The position numbers and the translations under genes are program-made. This document shows, piece after piece, positions 41,018 to 48,709 of a stretch of DNA of 64,000 nt. The notes under the pieces are model-generated. The model ran no database searches, was not told the DNA's origin, and saw only the letters and a list, made by a program, of their open reading frames with translations. Every line of letters begins with the position of its first letter. Positions within the stretch are counted from its first letter, which is position 1. Source of the DNA: Candidatus Poribacteria bacterium (lineage in GTDB: Bacteria; Poribacteria; WGA-4E; WGA-3G); the NCBI GenBank assembly GCA_022820835.1, contig JAJEET010000083.1:1-64000 (forward strand), read 5' to 3'.

Positions 41018-42640
41018 TTGGGAAAAAAGAAAACCGCAACAGAACCGACCCAAACGACACTCCCCTTCCCGTCCGCAGACGAAGAACATCTGGATATATC
41101 GACCCTCGAAACTTGGCTCTTAGATGCAGCGAATACCATCCGTGGCGCGAGCGACGCACCGAAGTTCAAGGATTTCATTTTGCCGTTGATCTTCTATAAA
41201 CGCCTCTCCGATGTGTTCGACGACGAATTTGCCAAACAGATAGAAGAATTCGGCAGTGAAGAATTAGCACGGGAAATTGTTGAGGCAGACCACAAGGATG
41301 CCCTCCAATCGGGACGGAACCCGATTGTCCGTTTTTACATTCCACCGGAATATCACTGGAACGCACTTCGCAACCACGCCGCCGATGGTCATTTGGGAGA
41401 ATTTGTCACCGAGGCGATGCGCGAGGTCGCACGTCTGAATCCACTCCTGCAAGGGGTCCTTGATGTCAAGGATTTCAACGAAAGCCAGAGCGGACAACGC
41501 ACACTTGACGAGGAACGTCTGGAGGCACTGATTGAAGTGCTAAGCCGACATCGGCTCGGACTGCAGGACACCGAACCCGACATCCTCGGACGTGCGTATG
41601 AGTATCTGTTGCGAAAGTTCGCGGAGGGGCAGGGACAGAGCGCGGGCGAGTTCTACACACCGAAAGAGGTCGGATGGCTCATGGCGCGTCTGCTTAACCC
41701 GGAACCTTACAAAACGATCTACGATCCGACGTGCGGTTCAGGCGGTCTGCTCATCAAGCCGCGGCTGCTGTTCGCACAGACACATCCAGATCAAAAGAGT
41801 CAGGCACCGCAAATCTATGGTCAGGAACTCACACCGACGACTTACGCCATGGCGAAGATGAACGCCTTCCTGCACGACTTTATCGGTGCGGATATTCAGA
41901 TCGGAGATACCTTCCGCAACCCGCGTTTTGTTGAGAACAGTTCATCGCTCCAACGGTTTGACTATGTGGTTGCGAATCCGATGTGGAATCAGAAGGAGTA
42001 TGGCGACGCTTTTTACGAGAACGACAATTGGAGCCGCTTTTCGGACGGCATCGCGCCGAGCTCCTCTGCGGATTGGGGATGGGTGCAGCATATCCTCGCC
42101 TCTCTAAAGAACGACGGACGTGCAGCGATTGTGCTGGATACGGGTGCGGTCTCTCGCGGCTCCGGGAGTAAAAACACTGATCGGGAACGTGATATTCGCA
42201 AAAAGTTTGTTGAGAAAGACCTGATTGAAGGCGTGATCCTTCTGCCTGAAAACCTGTTTTACAACACCAGTGCGCCGGGCATCGTCTTACTGCTAAACCG
42301 AAACAAACCCGCGGAACGCAAAGCACAGATCCTGCTCATCAATCTCTCCCAATATTTTGAGAAGGGGAAACCGAAAAATATTCTGACCGATGAAGGGATT
42401 GATGCAGCAACGGAAGTTTATCAGGCGTGGGAGTCTCGTGAGAAATTGAGCAATGTTATCACGTTAGAAGATGCCCAAAAAACCGATTACAATCTGAGTC
42501 CGTCACAGTTTGTGGATGTCGGTGACAAGATAGAGCACCGTCCGGTGAATGAAATTCTATCAGACTTAACAGAAGCACGCATCGCCCGCGAGAAGGCGGA
42601 TGAAGCGTTAGCAGATGTGTTGGTACAACTTGGCTTATAG
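41018..42640 (+). CDS. hsdM: Type I restriction-modification DNA methyltransferase HsdM
   Basis: The 540-residue protein has an HsdM N-terminal helical domain (LETWLLDAANTIRG, FKDFILPLIFYKRLSDVFDDE). The N6-adenine methyltransferase domain has motif I YDPTCGSGGLLI, and motif IV reads DYVVANPMWN where NPPF is usual. The C-terminal helix (ARIAREKADEALADVLVQLGL) fits contact with HsdS. The start codon is TTG with AAGGA nine bases upstream; an ATG at 41010 is out of frame, so a start-region error is possible. The stop codon at 42638-42640 is formed by a TATAGTGAAATCCC repeat, and a decayed copy of its 3' end lies before hsdS. Confidence 0.92.
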   Translation: MGKKKTATEPTQTTLPFPSADEEHLDISTLETWLLDAANTIRGASDAPKFKDFILPLIFYKRLSDVFDDEFAKQIEEFGSEELAREIVEADHKDALQSGRNPIVRFYIPPEYHWNALRNHAADGHLGEFVTEAMREVARLNPLLQGVLDVKDFNESQSGQRTLDEERLEALIEVLSRHRLGLQDTEPDILGRAYEYLLRKFAEGQGQSAGEFYTPKEVGWLMARLLNPEPYKTIYDPTCGSGGLLIKPRLLFAQTHPDQKSQAPQIYGQELTPTTYAMAKMNAFLHDFIGADIQIGDTFRNPRFVENSSSLQRFDYVVANPMWNQKEYGDAFYENDNWSRFSDGIAPSSSADWGWVQHILASLKNDGRAAIVLDTGAVSRGSGSKNTDRERDIRKKFVEKDLIEGVILLPENLFYNTSAPGIVLLLNRNKPAERKAQILLINLSQYFEKGKPKNILTDEGIDAATEVYQAWESREKLSNVITLEDAQKTDYNLSPSQFVDVGDKIEHRPVNEILSDLTEARIAREKADEALADVLVQLGL

Positions 42641-42649
42641 TGAAATCCC
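42636..42649. repeat. Family B repeat end at the hsdM stop codon
   Basis: TATAGTGAAATCCC begins inside the last codons of hsdM and supplies its TAG stop. The same start (TATAGTGAA) occurs at 51918 and 55118. Confidence 0.55.
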
Positions 42650-42732
42650 ATTAGTAGTTTCGGACTTAATAAGTTTTGTGAAATACCGATATGCTTGGAT
42701 TCTTCTAAACCTTACTGCCATTGATTTTTTGC

Positions 42733-42762
42733 TTGATTTTTCTGTAGTGAAAATGATATAAT
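42733..42762 (+). promoter_or_regulatory. Promoter of the cytosine methyltransferase/GHKL pair
   Basis: TTGATT at 42733-42738, an 18-base spacer and TATAAT at 42757-42762 with an extended -10 TG (42754-42755). It lies about 65 bases before the methyltransferase start, so the pair can be expressed apart from hsdM. Confidence 0.65.
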
Positions 42763-42825
42763 AGGGTATCTTCTTCATCGGCGGGACGGTCAACATAGAA
42801 ACGTAACATGACCAAGGAGTGGGTT

Positions 42826-43947
42826 ATGGATTTATTAAAAGAAAAAAAATCTCCCTTATCCATATCAGCCGTGGACCTATTCTGTGGTGTTGGGGGTCTG
42901 AAGTATGGACTTCAACAAGCAGATATAAATGTTGTCGCCGGGCTTGATATTGATGGAACGTGTAAGTACCCCTTTGAAGAAAACAACCCCTTTGAAGAAA
43001 ACAATAAAGCAAAGTTTATCCCAAAGGACATTCGTGAATTTACGGGTACTGAACTTTCTGAATTATATCCAGAAGATAGTATCAAAGTTCTTGTTGGGTG
43101 TGCCCCATGTCAACCTTTTTCAGCTCAAACTCGGAAAAATAAAAATCGAAGTTCGGATGAACGGTGGAGTTTACTTGATGACTTTGGAAGATTGATTGAA
43201 GAGGTAAAGCCTGAACTTATAGCCTTTGAGAATGTACCGCTCATCAGAAAAGAAACTATTTTTACCAACTTTACAAAAAAACTTCGTGCACTCAATTATC
43301 ATTTCGATCCAGAATTAATAGTCTACTGCCCTGACTACGGTGTTCCCCAAAAGCGCCGGCGTCTGGTGCTAATTGCCTCGACTTGGGATAACTTTAAACT
43401 TCTTCCAAAGACGCATTCCAGTTCTCCGGAGGATGGATTGCACGGTTTCCAAACTGTTGAAGATGCGATTGGTGATCTTCCTGAAATTAATGATGGTGAG
43501 GTGCATGAATCAGATCCCCTTCATCGCTCAAGGAAACTTTCGGATATGAATAAAAAACGAATTAAGCAATCAAAGCCAGGGGGGACATGGAAAGATTGGG
43601 ATGAGGAATTGCGTCTACCGTGTCACAAAAAATCTTCGGGGAAAGGGTATACAACAGTTTATGGTCGTATGAAGTCGGATGATCTCGCGCCAACAGTAAC
43701 CACACAATTTATCAATTTGGGCAGCGGACGATTCGGACATCCCGAACAGCATAGAGCTCTTTCACTTCGAGAGGGTGCTTTGCTGCAAACTTTCCCAAAA
43801 GATTACAAGTTTGTTGAACCCAATTCACCAATCACAGTTAGTCGCATAGCGTCCTACATCGGAAATGCTGTTCCTGTCGAACTTGCAAAGGTCATAGGCG
43901 AGAGTATACAGAGACATGTGGAGGAGAACGCAAATGGAGACACCTAA
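42826..43947 (+). CDS. DNA (cytosine-5-)-methyltransferase
   Basis: The 373-residue enzyme has the C5 methyltransferase motifs: I (AVDLFCGVGGLKYGL), IV with the catalytic Cys (GCAPCQPFS), VI (IAFENVP), VIII (YGVPQKRRRLVLIA) and X near the C-terminus (ASYIGNAVPVELA). The target recognition region is about 200-300. The start at 42826 follows AAGGAG; an ATG 18 bases upstream lacks such a site. A perfect 18-bp tandem duplication (42969-43004) adds a second PFEENN between motifs I and IV. It overlaps the GHKL gene by 14 bases. No classical restriction enzyme is beside it. Confidence 0.93.
   Translation: MDLLKEKKSPLSISAVDLFCGVGGLKYGLQQADINVVAGLDIDGTCKYPFEENNPFEENNKAKFIPKDIREFTGTELSELYPEDSIKVLVGCAPCQPFSAQTRKNKNRSSDERWSLLDDFGRLIEEVKPELIAFENVPLIRKETIFTNFTKKLRALNYHFDPELIVYCPDYGVPQKRRRLVLIASTWDNFKLLPKTHSSSPEDGLHGFQTVEDAIGDLPEINDGEVHESDPLHRSRKLSDMNKKRIKQSKPGGTWKDWDEELRLPCHKKSSGKGYTTVYGRMKSDDLAPTVTTQFINLGSGRFGHPEQHRALSLREGALLQTFPKDYKFVEPNSPITVSRIASYIGNAVPVELAKVIGESIQRHVEENANGDT
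42969..43004. repeat. Perfect in-frame 18-bp tandem duplication in the cytosine methyltransferase
   Basis: The 18 bases at 42969-42986 recur exactly at 42987-43004 and encode PFEENN twice. The exact match suggests a recent slippage event. Confidence 0.95.
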
Positions 43948-45946
43948 AAAGTATCAGATGACTATCAACCTTAACGTGCTAAACCATCTCGGTATAAATC
44001 TTTATAGTAATATTCCAGCTGTATTGTCTGAAGTTGTAGCAAATTCTTGGGATGCTGACGCAACAAACGTTGATATTGAAATAGGGACAGAAAGAATTAC
44101 TATCACCGACAATGGACACGGTATGACGCTGGGCGACATCAATGGCAAGTACCTTGAGGTTGGATATGAACGACGGACACACGAGGCAGTAAAGACAGAA
44201 AAGTATGATCGTGAGGTTATGGGAAGGAAGGGTATTGGCAAACTTTCACTTTTTTCAATTGCTAAAATTGTTAAGGTTGAATCCATGAAAGACAGTTCAC
44301 ACAATGGATTTGTGATGTCAACAGATGAAATTGAAAAACATATTAAAGACAAAAAGCAAGGCCCTTACGAACCGGCACCTATGCGCGATTCTGAAATGGA
44401 GCTTAATCAAACAGGCACGCGAATTGTTCTTACGGACCTGAAAAGGCGGGTAACCATATCTCATCCAGAATATGTAAAGAGGAGGCTTGCACGTCGGTTC
44501 AGTATTATTGGAGCTGAAAACAATTTCACGGTTCGTGTTGATGGAACTCCTATTGGTATTACAGATCGTGATTACTTTAATAAACTTCAGTATCTTTGGC
44601 ACTATGGAGATGAAAGTGAAAAATATGTAGATTTGTGTAATAAATCAGATAATTTTGAACATGAAGAAAAAAGGGAAGGGTCAATTCAGTATGAACATAA
44701 TACACAGGACGCGACCTATCCTGTGAAAGGTTGGATTGGAACAGTTACGACACCATCAGTGCTTACAGATAAAGATGTGAATGAAAACCTTAACAAGATT
44801 GTCGTCATGGTTCGCGGTAAGCTTGCACAGGAAGACATTCTTGAGGATATTAGAGAAGCAGGATTTTACAACAAATACCTTATCGGTGAAATACACGCAG
44901 ATTTTCTTGATGAAAACGATTTGCTTGATATTACAACCAGCAATAGACAGGAGATAATGCGGCATGATCCGAGATATATTGCCCTTAGAAATTGGATAAA
45001 AAGTGAATTGAGTCACATACGGGTTACATGGGATGATTTGCGTACTCTGCAAATAAATGAGGAGGCACAACAGATACCTGCAATTAAGGAATGGCTTCAT
45101 GAATTACCACCTTCAAAACGCGGACAAGCGAAGGAGGTCATTGATAAAATAGCAGGGCTTGATATAGACGAACCCAAAGATAGAATTGTGATCTATAAGC
45201 ATACCGCCTTAGCCTTTGAGAATCTACTTTATAAAAAGTCTCTGGATCAACTGGATAAAATATCAACAGAAACGCTTCCCACTTTTCTGGAGATTTTAGG
45301 TAATTTTGATGATTTTGAAGCAACATTTTATTATCAAATTATCCAAGAGAGGTTAAGGATCATTTCTAAGTTGTATGAGGCGGTAGAAGATAACGCTGTG
45401 GAAAGAACCATTCAGGAGATTCTTTATGATCACCTCTGGTTGTTGGATCCTTCATGGGACAGGGCGACAGAAACAACGTACATGGAGCAAACCGTCCAAA
45501 AAGAGTTTGAAGAAATTGAAGCTAAAGAATTGCTCACCGATCCAGAATTGAACGGACGTTATGACATTAAATATAAAATGACAGCCGGGAAACATGTTAT
45601 AATTGAGCTTAAACGTGCAAATCGAACATTGGATCAGTATGACTTGCTCAGGCAAGTTGAAAAATACGGAGAAGCACTGCGGAAATTAATTCGGGCGGCT
45701 GGTAAGAATGAACCAGTTGAAATCGTTTGCCTTGTAGGAAAAGACCTTACACAATGGAACGACGCCGAACAGAGGGAGCGGTCTAAGAAAACAATGGAAC
45801 AACAAAATGTCCGTGTTATACTCTACAATGAACTTATTGAGGATGCATATCGAACTTATAATGCTTTTTTACAACTCCGCCACGAACACGGTAGGGTTTA
45901 TCGGCTTATCAAAAACCTTGAAATTGAAGTGCCGGAGGTAGATTGA
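43934..45946 (+). CDS. GHKL (MutL/MORC-like) ATPase with C-terminal PD-(D/E)XK-like nuclease domain
   Basis: The 670-residue protein opens with a GHKL ATPase: N-box LSEVVANSWDADAT (Glu, Asn, Asp), ITDNGHGM and GRKGIGKLSLFS. An S5-like transducer region follows (RIVLTDLKRR, FTVRVDGTPI). After a helical middle, a nuclease-like domain at about 535-620 shows YDIKYKM followed by KHVIIELKRANRT, an Asp plus E-x-K arrangement. GHKL proteins of the MutL/MORC type are known from restriction-modification loci. It may couple ATP-driven clamp closure to cutting DNA lacking the neighbouring cytosine methylation; that is inference. The start at 43934 follows GGAGGAGA and overlaps the methyltransferase gene. 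Its codon use is more AT-rich than that of hsdM or hsdR. Confidence 0.85.
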   Translation: METPKKYQMTINLNVLNHLGINLYSNIPAVLSEVVANSWDADATNVDIEIGTERITITDNGHGMTLGDINGKYLEVGYERRTHEAVKTEKYDREVMGRKGIGKLSLFSIAKIVKVESMKDSSHNGFVMSTDEIEKHIKDKKQGPYEPAPMRDSEMELNQTGTRIVLTDLKRRVTISHPEYVKRRLARRFSIIGAENNFTVRVDGTPIGITDRDYFNKLQYLWHYGDESEKYVDLCNKSDNFEHEEKREGSIQYEHNTQDATYPVKGWIGTVTTPSVLTDKDVNENLNKIVVMVRGKLAQEDILEDIREAGFYNKYLIGEIHADFLDENDLLDITTSNRQEIMRHDPRYIALRNWIKSELSHIRVTWDDLRTLQINEEAQQIPAIKEWLHELPPSKRGQAKEVIDKIAGLDIDEPKDRIVIYKHTALAFENLLYKKSLDQLDKISTETLPTFLEILGNFDDFEATFYYQIIQERLRIISKLYEAVEDNAVERTIQEILYDHLWLLDPSWDRATETTYMEQTVQKEFEEIEAKELLTDPELNGRYDIKYKMTAGKHVIIELKRANRTLDQYDLLRQVEKYGEALRKLIRAAGKNEPVEIVCLVGKDLTQWNDAEQRERSKKTMEQQNVRVILYNELIEDAYRTYNAFLQLRHEHGRVYRLIKNLEIEVPEVD

Positions 45947-46001
45947 GATAAGTTTTGATGCTACAACACAGTCTAATACCAAATCTGATTATCAATGTTT
46001 C

Positions 46002-46103
46002 AATGAGATTTTGGCTGACTTAACCGAAGCATGCATCTCCTGAGAAAAAGCCGATAAAGTGTTGGAAGATGTATTGACTCGACTTAGACTGGATAGAGAG
46101 TAA
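46002..46103 (+). pseudogene. Remnant of an hsdM 3' end directly before hsdS
   Basis: The stretch translates to NEILADLTEACIS, an in-frame TGA (46041-46043), then EKADKVLEDVLTRLRLDRE and a stop. This aligns without gaps to the last residues of the intact HsdM (NEILSDLTEARIA-R-EKADEALADVLVQLGL, coded at 42548-42640). The upstream bases at about 45991-46001 may also match (KSDY against KTDY), with a deletion. The stop at 46101-46103 is 3 bases before the hsdS start, the spacing expected of a native hsdM-hsdS junction. Confidence 0.85.
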
Positions 46104-46106
46104 TTT

Positions 46107-47363
46107 GTGATGGTTATTAACATTGAGCTACCGGATCGCTGGAAAAGAGTGAATCTTGGTGATGTTTTAAGTTACATTGGAAACGGGTTAACAAATAAAC
46201 AAAACAAGGCTAATGATGGCTATCCTGTTACACGGATTGAGACAATATCTGACGATTGTATAAATGCTGAAAAAGTTGGATATGTAGACATTTTGACAAA
46301 TGACAAAATAGAGAAGTATCGCCTCTATTACGGCGACATTCTCGTAAGCCATATCAATAGCGAACCGCAATTGGGACGAGCTGTAATTTATGAAGGAAAA
46401 CCAGAATTTTTGCTTCATGGCATGAACTTATTACGAATGCGGGTAGAGACAAAAATACTTGATCCTTTTTTTCTTACTCTTATTTTCAAGTTTTATAGAA
46501 ATCGTGGTGTATTTATCGCTTTAGCATCAAGGGCAGTTGGACAAGCCTCGATTAATCAAAGTCGAATGAAATCGCTTATAATACCCGTACCCCCGCTCCC
46601 CGAACAGCACGCCATTGCCCACGTCCTACAGACAATCCAAGAGGCAAAATTCACCCGACAGCACGAGATTGTGTTAGAACGTGAACGCAAAGCAGCATTG
46701 ATGGAGTACCTCTTTTTACACGGCACGAAGGATGAACCCCGCAAGCAGACAGAAATTGGCGAGATTCCTGAGAGTTGGGAAGTGGTTCAATTCAACGAGA
46801 TAGCCAATTTAAGGCGCGAGAATGTAAAACCTGAAGATAGCCGGAACCTAAATTTTGTTGGGCTTGAACATATTGATTCAGGTGAAAGTATGCTGAAACG
46901 TTGGGGAGATGCTTCGGAGATGAAAAGCGCGAAAACTCGTTTTTATCCAGATGATGTTTTGTATGGTAAATTGCGATCATATTTGGATAAGTCTGTTATT
47001 GCTGAAATGGATGGAATCTGCTCTACCGATATTCTTGTCTTTACTGCAAACTCAAAAATAACCTCAAGATTTTTAGTCTATCTTTTACATACCGAAGCGT
47101 TTGTGAACCATGCCGTTGCAACATCAACAGGAATAAGCCATCCAAGGACATCGTGGGATTCTTTGGGAAAATTCACCGTTGCCCTTCCCTCACTTTCCGA
47201 GCAACATACCATTGCTGCCGTTTTTCAAGCGATTGATGAAAAGACCACAGCCCTTGAACGAGAGGTTGAACATCTCGACGAACTCTTCCACGCCATGCTT
47301 GACGAACTGATGACAGGACAACGGTCTGCTGTGCCACTGATTGATACTGAGATGGATCTGTGA
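46107..47363 (+). CDS. hsdS: Type I restriction-modification specificity subunit HsdS
   Basis: The 418-residue protein has two target recognition domains (about 1-150 and 215-365). Each is followed by a conserved helix start: PPLPEQHAIAHVLQTIQEA and PSLSEQHTIAAVFQAIDEK. This is the two-half arrangement that recognises a bipartite DNA site. The start is GTG at 46107, with an ATG at the next codon. It is separated from the intact hsdM by the cytosine methyltransferase/GHKL pair and lies 3 bases after an hsdM remnant. The second part of the protein keeps the family pattern to the end, so it looks functional. Confidence 0.92.
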   Translation: MMVINIELPDRWKRVNLGDVLSYIGNGLTNKQNKANDGYPVTRIETISDDCINAEKVGYVDILTNDKIEKYRLYYGDILVSHINSEPQLGRAVIYEGKPEFLLHGMNLLRMRVETKILDPFFLTLIFKFYRNRGVFIALASRAVGQASINQSRMKSLIIPVPPLPEQHAIAHVLQTIQEAKFTRQHEIVLERERKAALMEYLFLHGTKDEPRKQTEIGEIPESWEVVQFNEIANLRRENVKPEDSRNLNFVGLEHIDSGESMLKRWGDASEMKSAKTRFYPDDVLYGKLRSYLDKSVIAEMDGICSTDILVFTANSKITSRFLVYLLHTEAFVNHAVATSTGISHPRTSWDSLGKFTVALPSLSEQHTIAAVFQAIDEKTTALEREVEHLDELFHAMLDELMTGQRSAVPLIDTEMDL

Positions 47364-47393
47364 AACATCGTCATTTTTATTAAATTGACAAAC

Positions 47394-47423
47394 TTGATAA
47401 CTTTTCCACTAATATGTTATACT
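47394..47423 (+). promoter_or_regulatory. Promoter for the HicB-Uma2 fusion gene
   Basis: TTGATA at 47394-47399, an 18-base spacer and TATACT at 47418-47423, with an extended -10 TG at 47415-47416. A further TTGACA at 47385 is too far from the -10. The start codon is about 88 bases downstream. Confidence 0.55.
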
Positions 47424-47510
47424 GTACACATCCAATTTCGGTGGTTCATCATCTGACGGAGACCAGCATATCACCCACTGACCTTGTTGTAGCAGGTTGA
47501 GAGAGAAAAC

Positions 47511-48671
47511 ATGAAGGATAAACGAATAGAATATGTTGTAATCTATGAAAAGGGGGACAGCAGTTATGGTGCTTATGTACCCGATCTCCCGGGTTGCATC
47601 ACCGTAGGTAAAACGTTGGAAGAAGTCCAAACATTAATCCAAGAAGCTATCGAATTTCATATAGAAGGATTACAAGAAGACGGTGACGATGTTCCGCAAC
47701 CGTCTTTAAATATCCCTGTTCAGTATGATATTCCAAACCTTGGCATGCACAAAGTCGTCGAAAACTATGTACATAACGACGATCCTGCCCTCTTTTCCTG
47801 TAAAGACTCTGCAGGGCATCTTTACCTTGTCACCTTCAGTGAAAACGATCAAGATAAAACATGGCTTCGTGTTGAAATCTCTAATGAACGTTTTAATCTC
47901 ATCCGCTCTGGTGGCATAGACCTTCGTAATGCCTTCACCGACACTGAGAATGGCTATTTAGTCCGGATAAAAGTTCCGCACGATGCCCCAACACAATCTT
48001 CGCCAGAAGTCATTCATCCCAATGAAATCCCTGAGGACATGCTCCCGTTTCCAGGCGAACGTCTCGGACTAAAAACCGATACACTACCAACACTCAGCAA
48101 TCCTGAAAAATCTGAAAAAAACATCACCCCTGAGGAATACCTCGCTTCGGAACACAGGGCAAAATACAAAAGCGAATACATTCATGGTGAAATCCTCGCA
48201 ATGTCCGGGGCAAGTCTGGCACATACGCTCATTACGTTGGATATAGCCACTGAACTTAATATACAATTGAGAGGAAGTAAGTGCAAAGTCATTACCAACG
48301 ATATGCGCGTACGGACGGGCCCGAAAGGCTCCTATTTTTATCCGGACGTTGTTGTCTTCTGTGGGGCACCTCAATTTGAAGATAACGTTTTTGATACGCT
48401 TCTTAATCCGATCCTTGTCGTGGAGGTGCTTTCGCCGTCAACCGAAGCTTATGATAGAGGTGAAAAATTCGCACACTATCAAAAACTCACATCCCTGCAA
48501 GAATATGTCCTTGTGGCACAAGACAGGATTCAGGTTGACCATTACCGCCTTATGGAAACACAGTGGGTCCGCCAAACATTTCACGCGTCTGAAGACGCCC
48601 TGCTGCTGAATTCCATTGAATGCAAATTGCCGTTGCAGGACATCTACACACGTGTCACATTTCCCGATTAG
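47511..48671 (+). CDS. Fusion protein: HicB-like domain, unknown middle domain, Uma2 nuclease
   Basis: The 386-residue protein has three parts. Residues 1-65 are a HicB-like antitoxin fold (IEYVVIYEKGDSSYGAYVPDLPG, then TLEEVQTLIQEAIEFHIEGL) but without HicB's C-terminal DNA-binding part. Residues 66-190 are an unrecognised region (LYLVTFSENDQDKTWLRVEI). Residues 200-386 are a Uma2 nuclease with YFYPDVVVF and PILVVEVLSPSTEAYDRG, holding its Asp and Glu. I know of no standard protein with this order. It lies between hsdS and hsdR with its own promoter. It may be a regulator, an antitoxin or an accessory nuclease of the restriction system; this cannot be settled here. Confidence 0.78.
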   Translation: MKDKRIEYVVIYEKGDSSYGAYVPDLPGCITVGKTLEEVQTLIQEAIEFHIEGLQEDGDDVPQPSLNIPVQYDIPNLGMHKVVENYVHNDDPALFSCKDSAGHLYLVTFSENDQDKTWLRVEISNERFNLIRSGGIDLRNAFTDTENGYLVRIKVPHDAPTQSSPEVIHPNEIPEDMLPFPGERLGLKTDTLPTLSNPEKSEKNITPEEYLASEHRAKYKSEYIHGEILAMSGASLAHTLITLDIATELNIQLRGSKCKVITNDMRVRTGPKGSYFYPDVVVFCGAPQFEDNVFDTLLNPILVVEVLSPSTEAYDRGEKFAHYQKLTSLQEYVLVAQDRIQVDHYRLMETQWVRQTFHASEDALLLNSIECKLPLQDIYTRVTFPD

Positions 48672-48709
48672 CGAGTCACAACACTACACAATCAAATTCG
48701 GAGCCTCCA

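Noticed and set aside
41010..41120. ATG at 41010 as the hsdM start
   Set aside because: It is out of frame with HsdM and gives a basic, low-complexity peptide; the TTG at 41018 keeps the conserved N-terminus.
46041..46043. In-frame TGA in the hsdM remnant as a second selenocysteine codon
   Set aside because: The surrounding fragment has no start, is short and decayed, has no Cys or U in its intact homologue at this position (Arg), and no hairpin follows.
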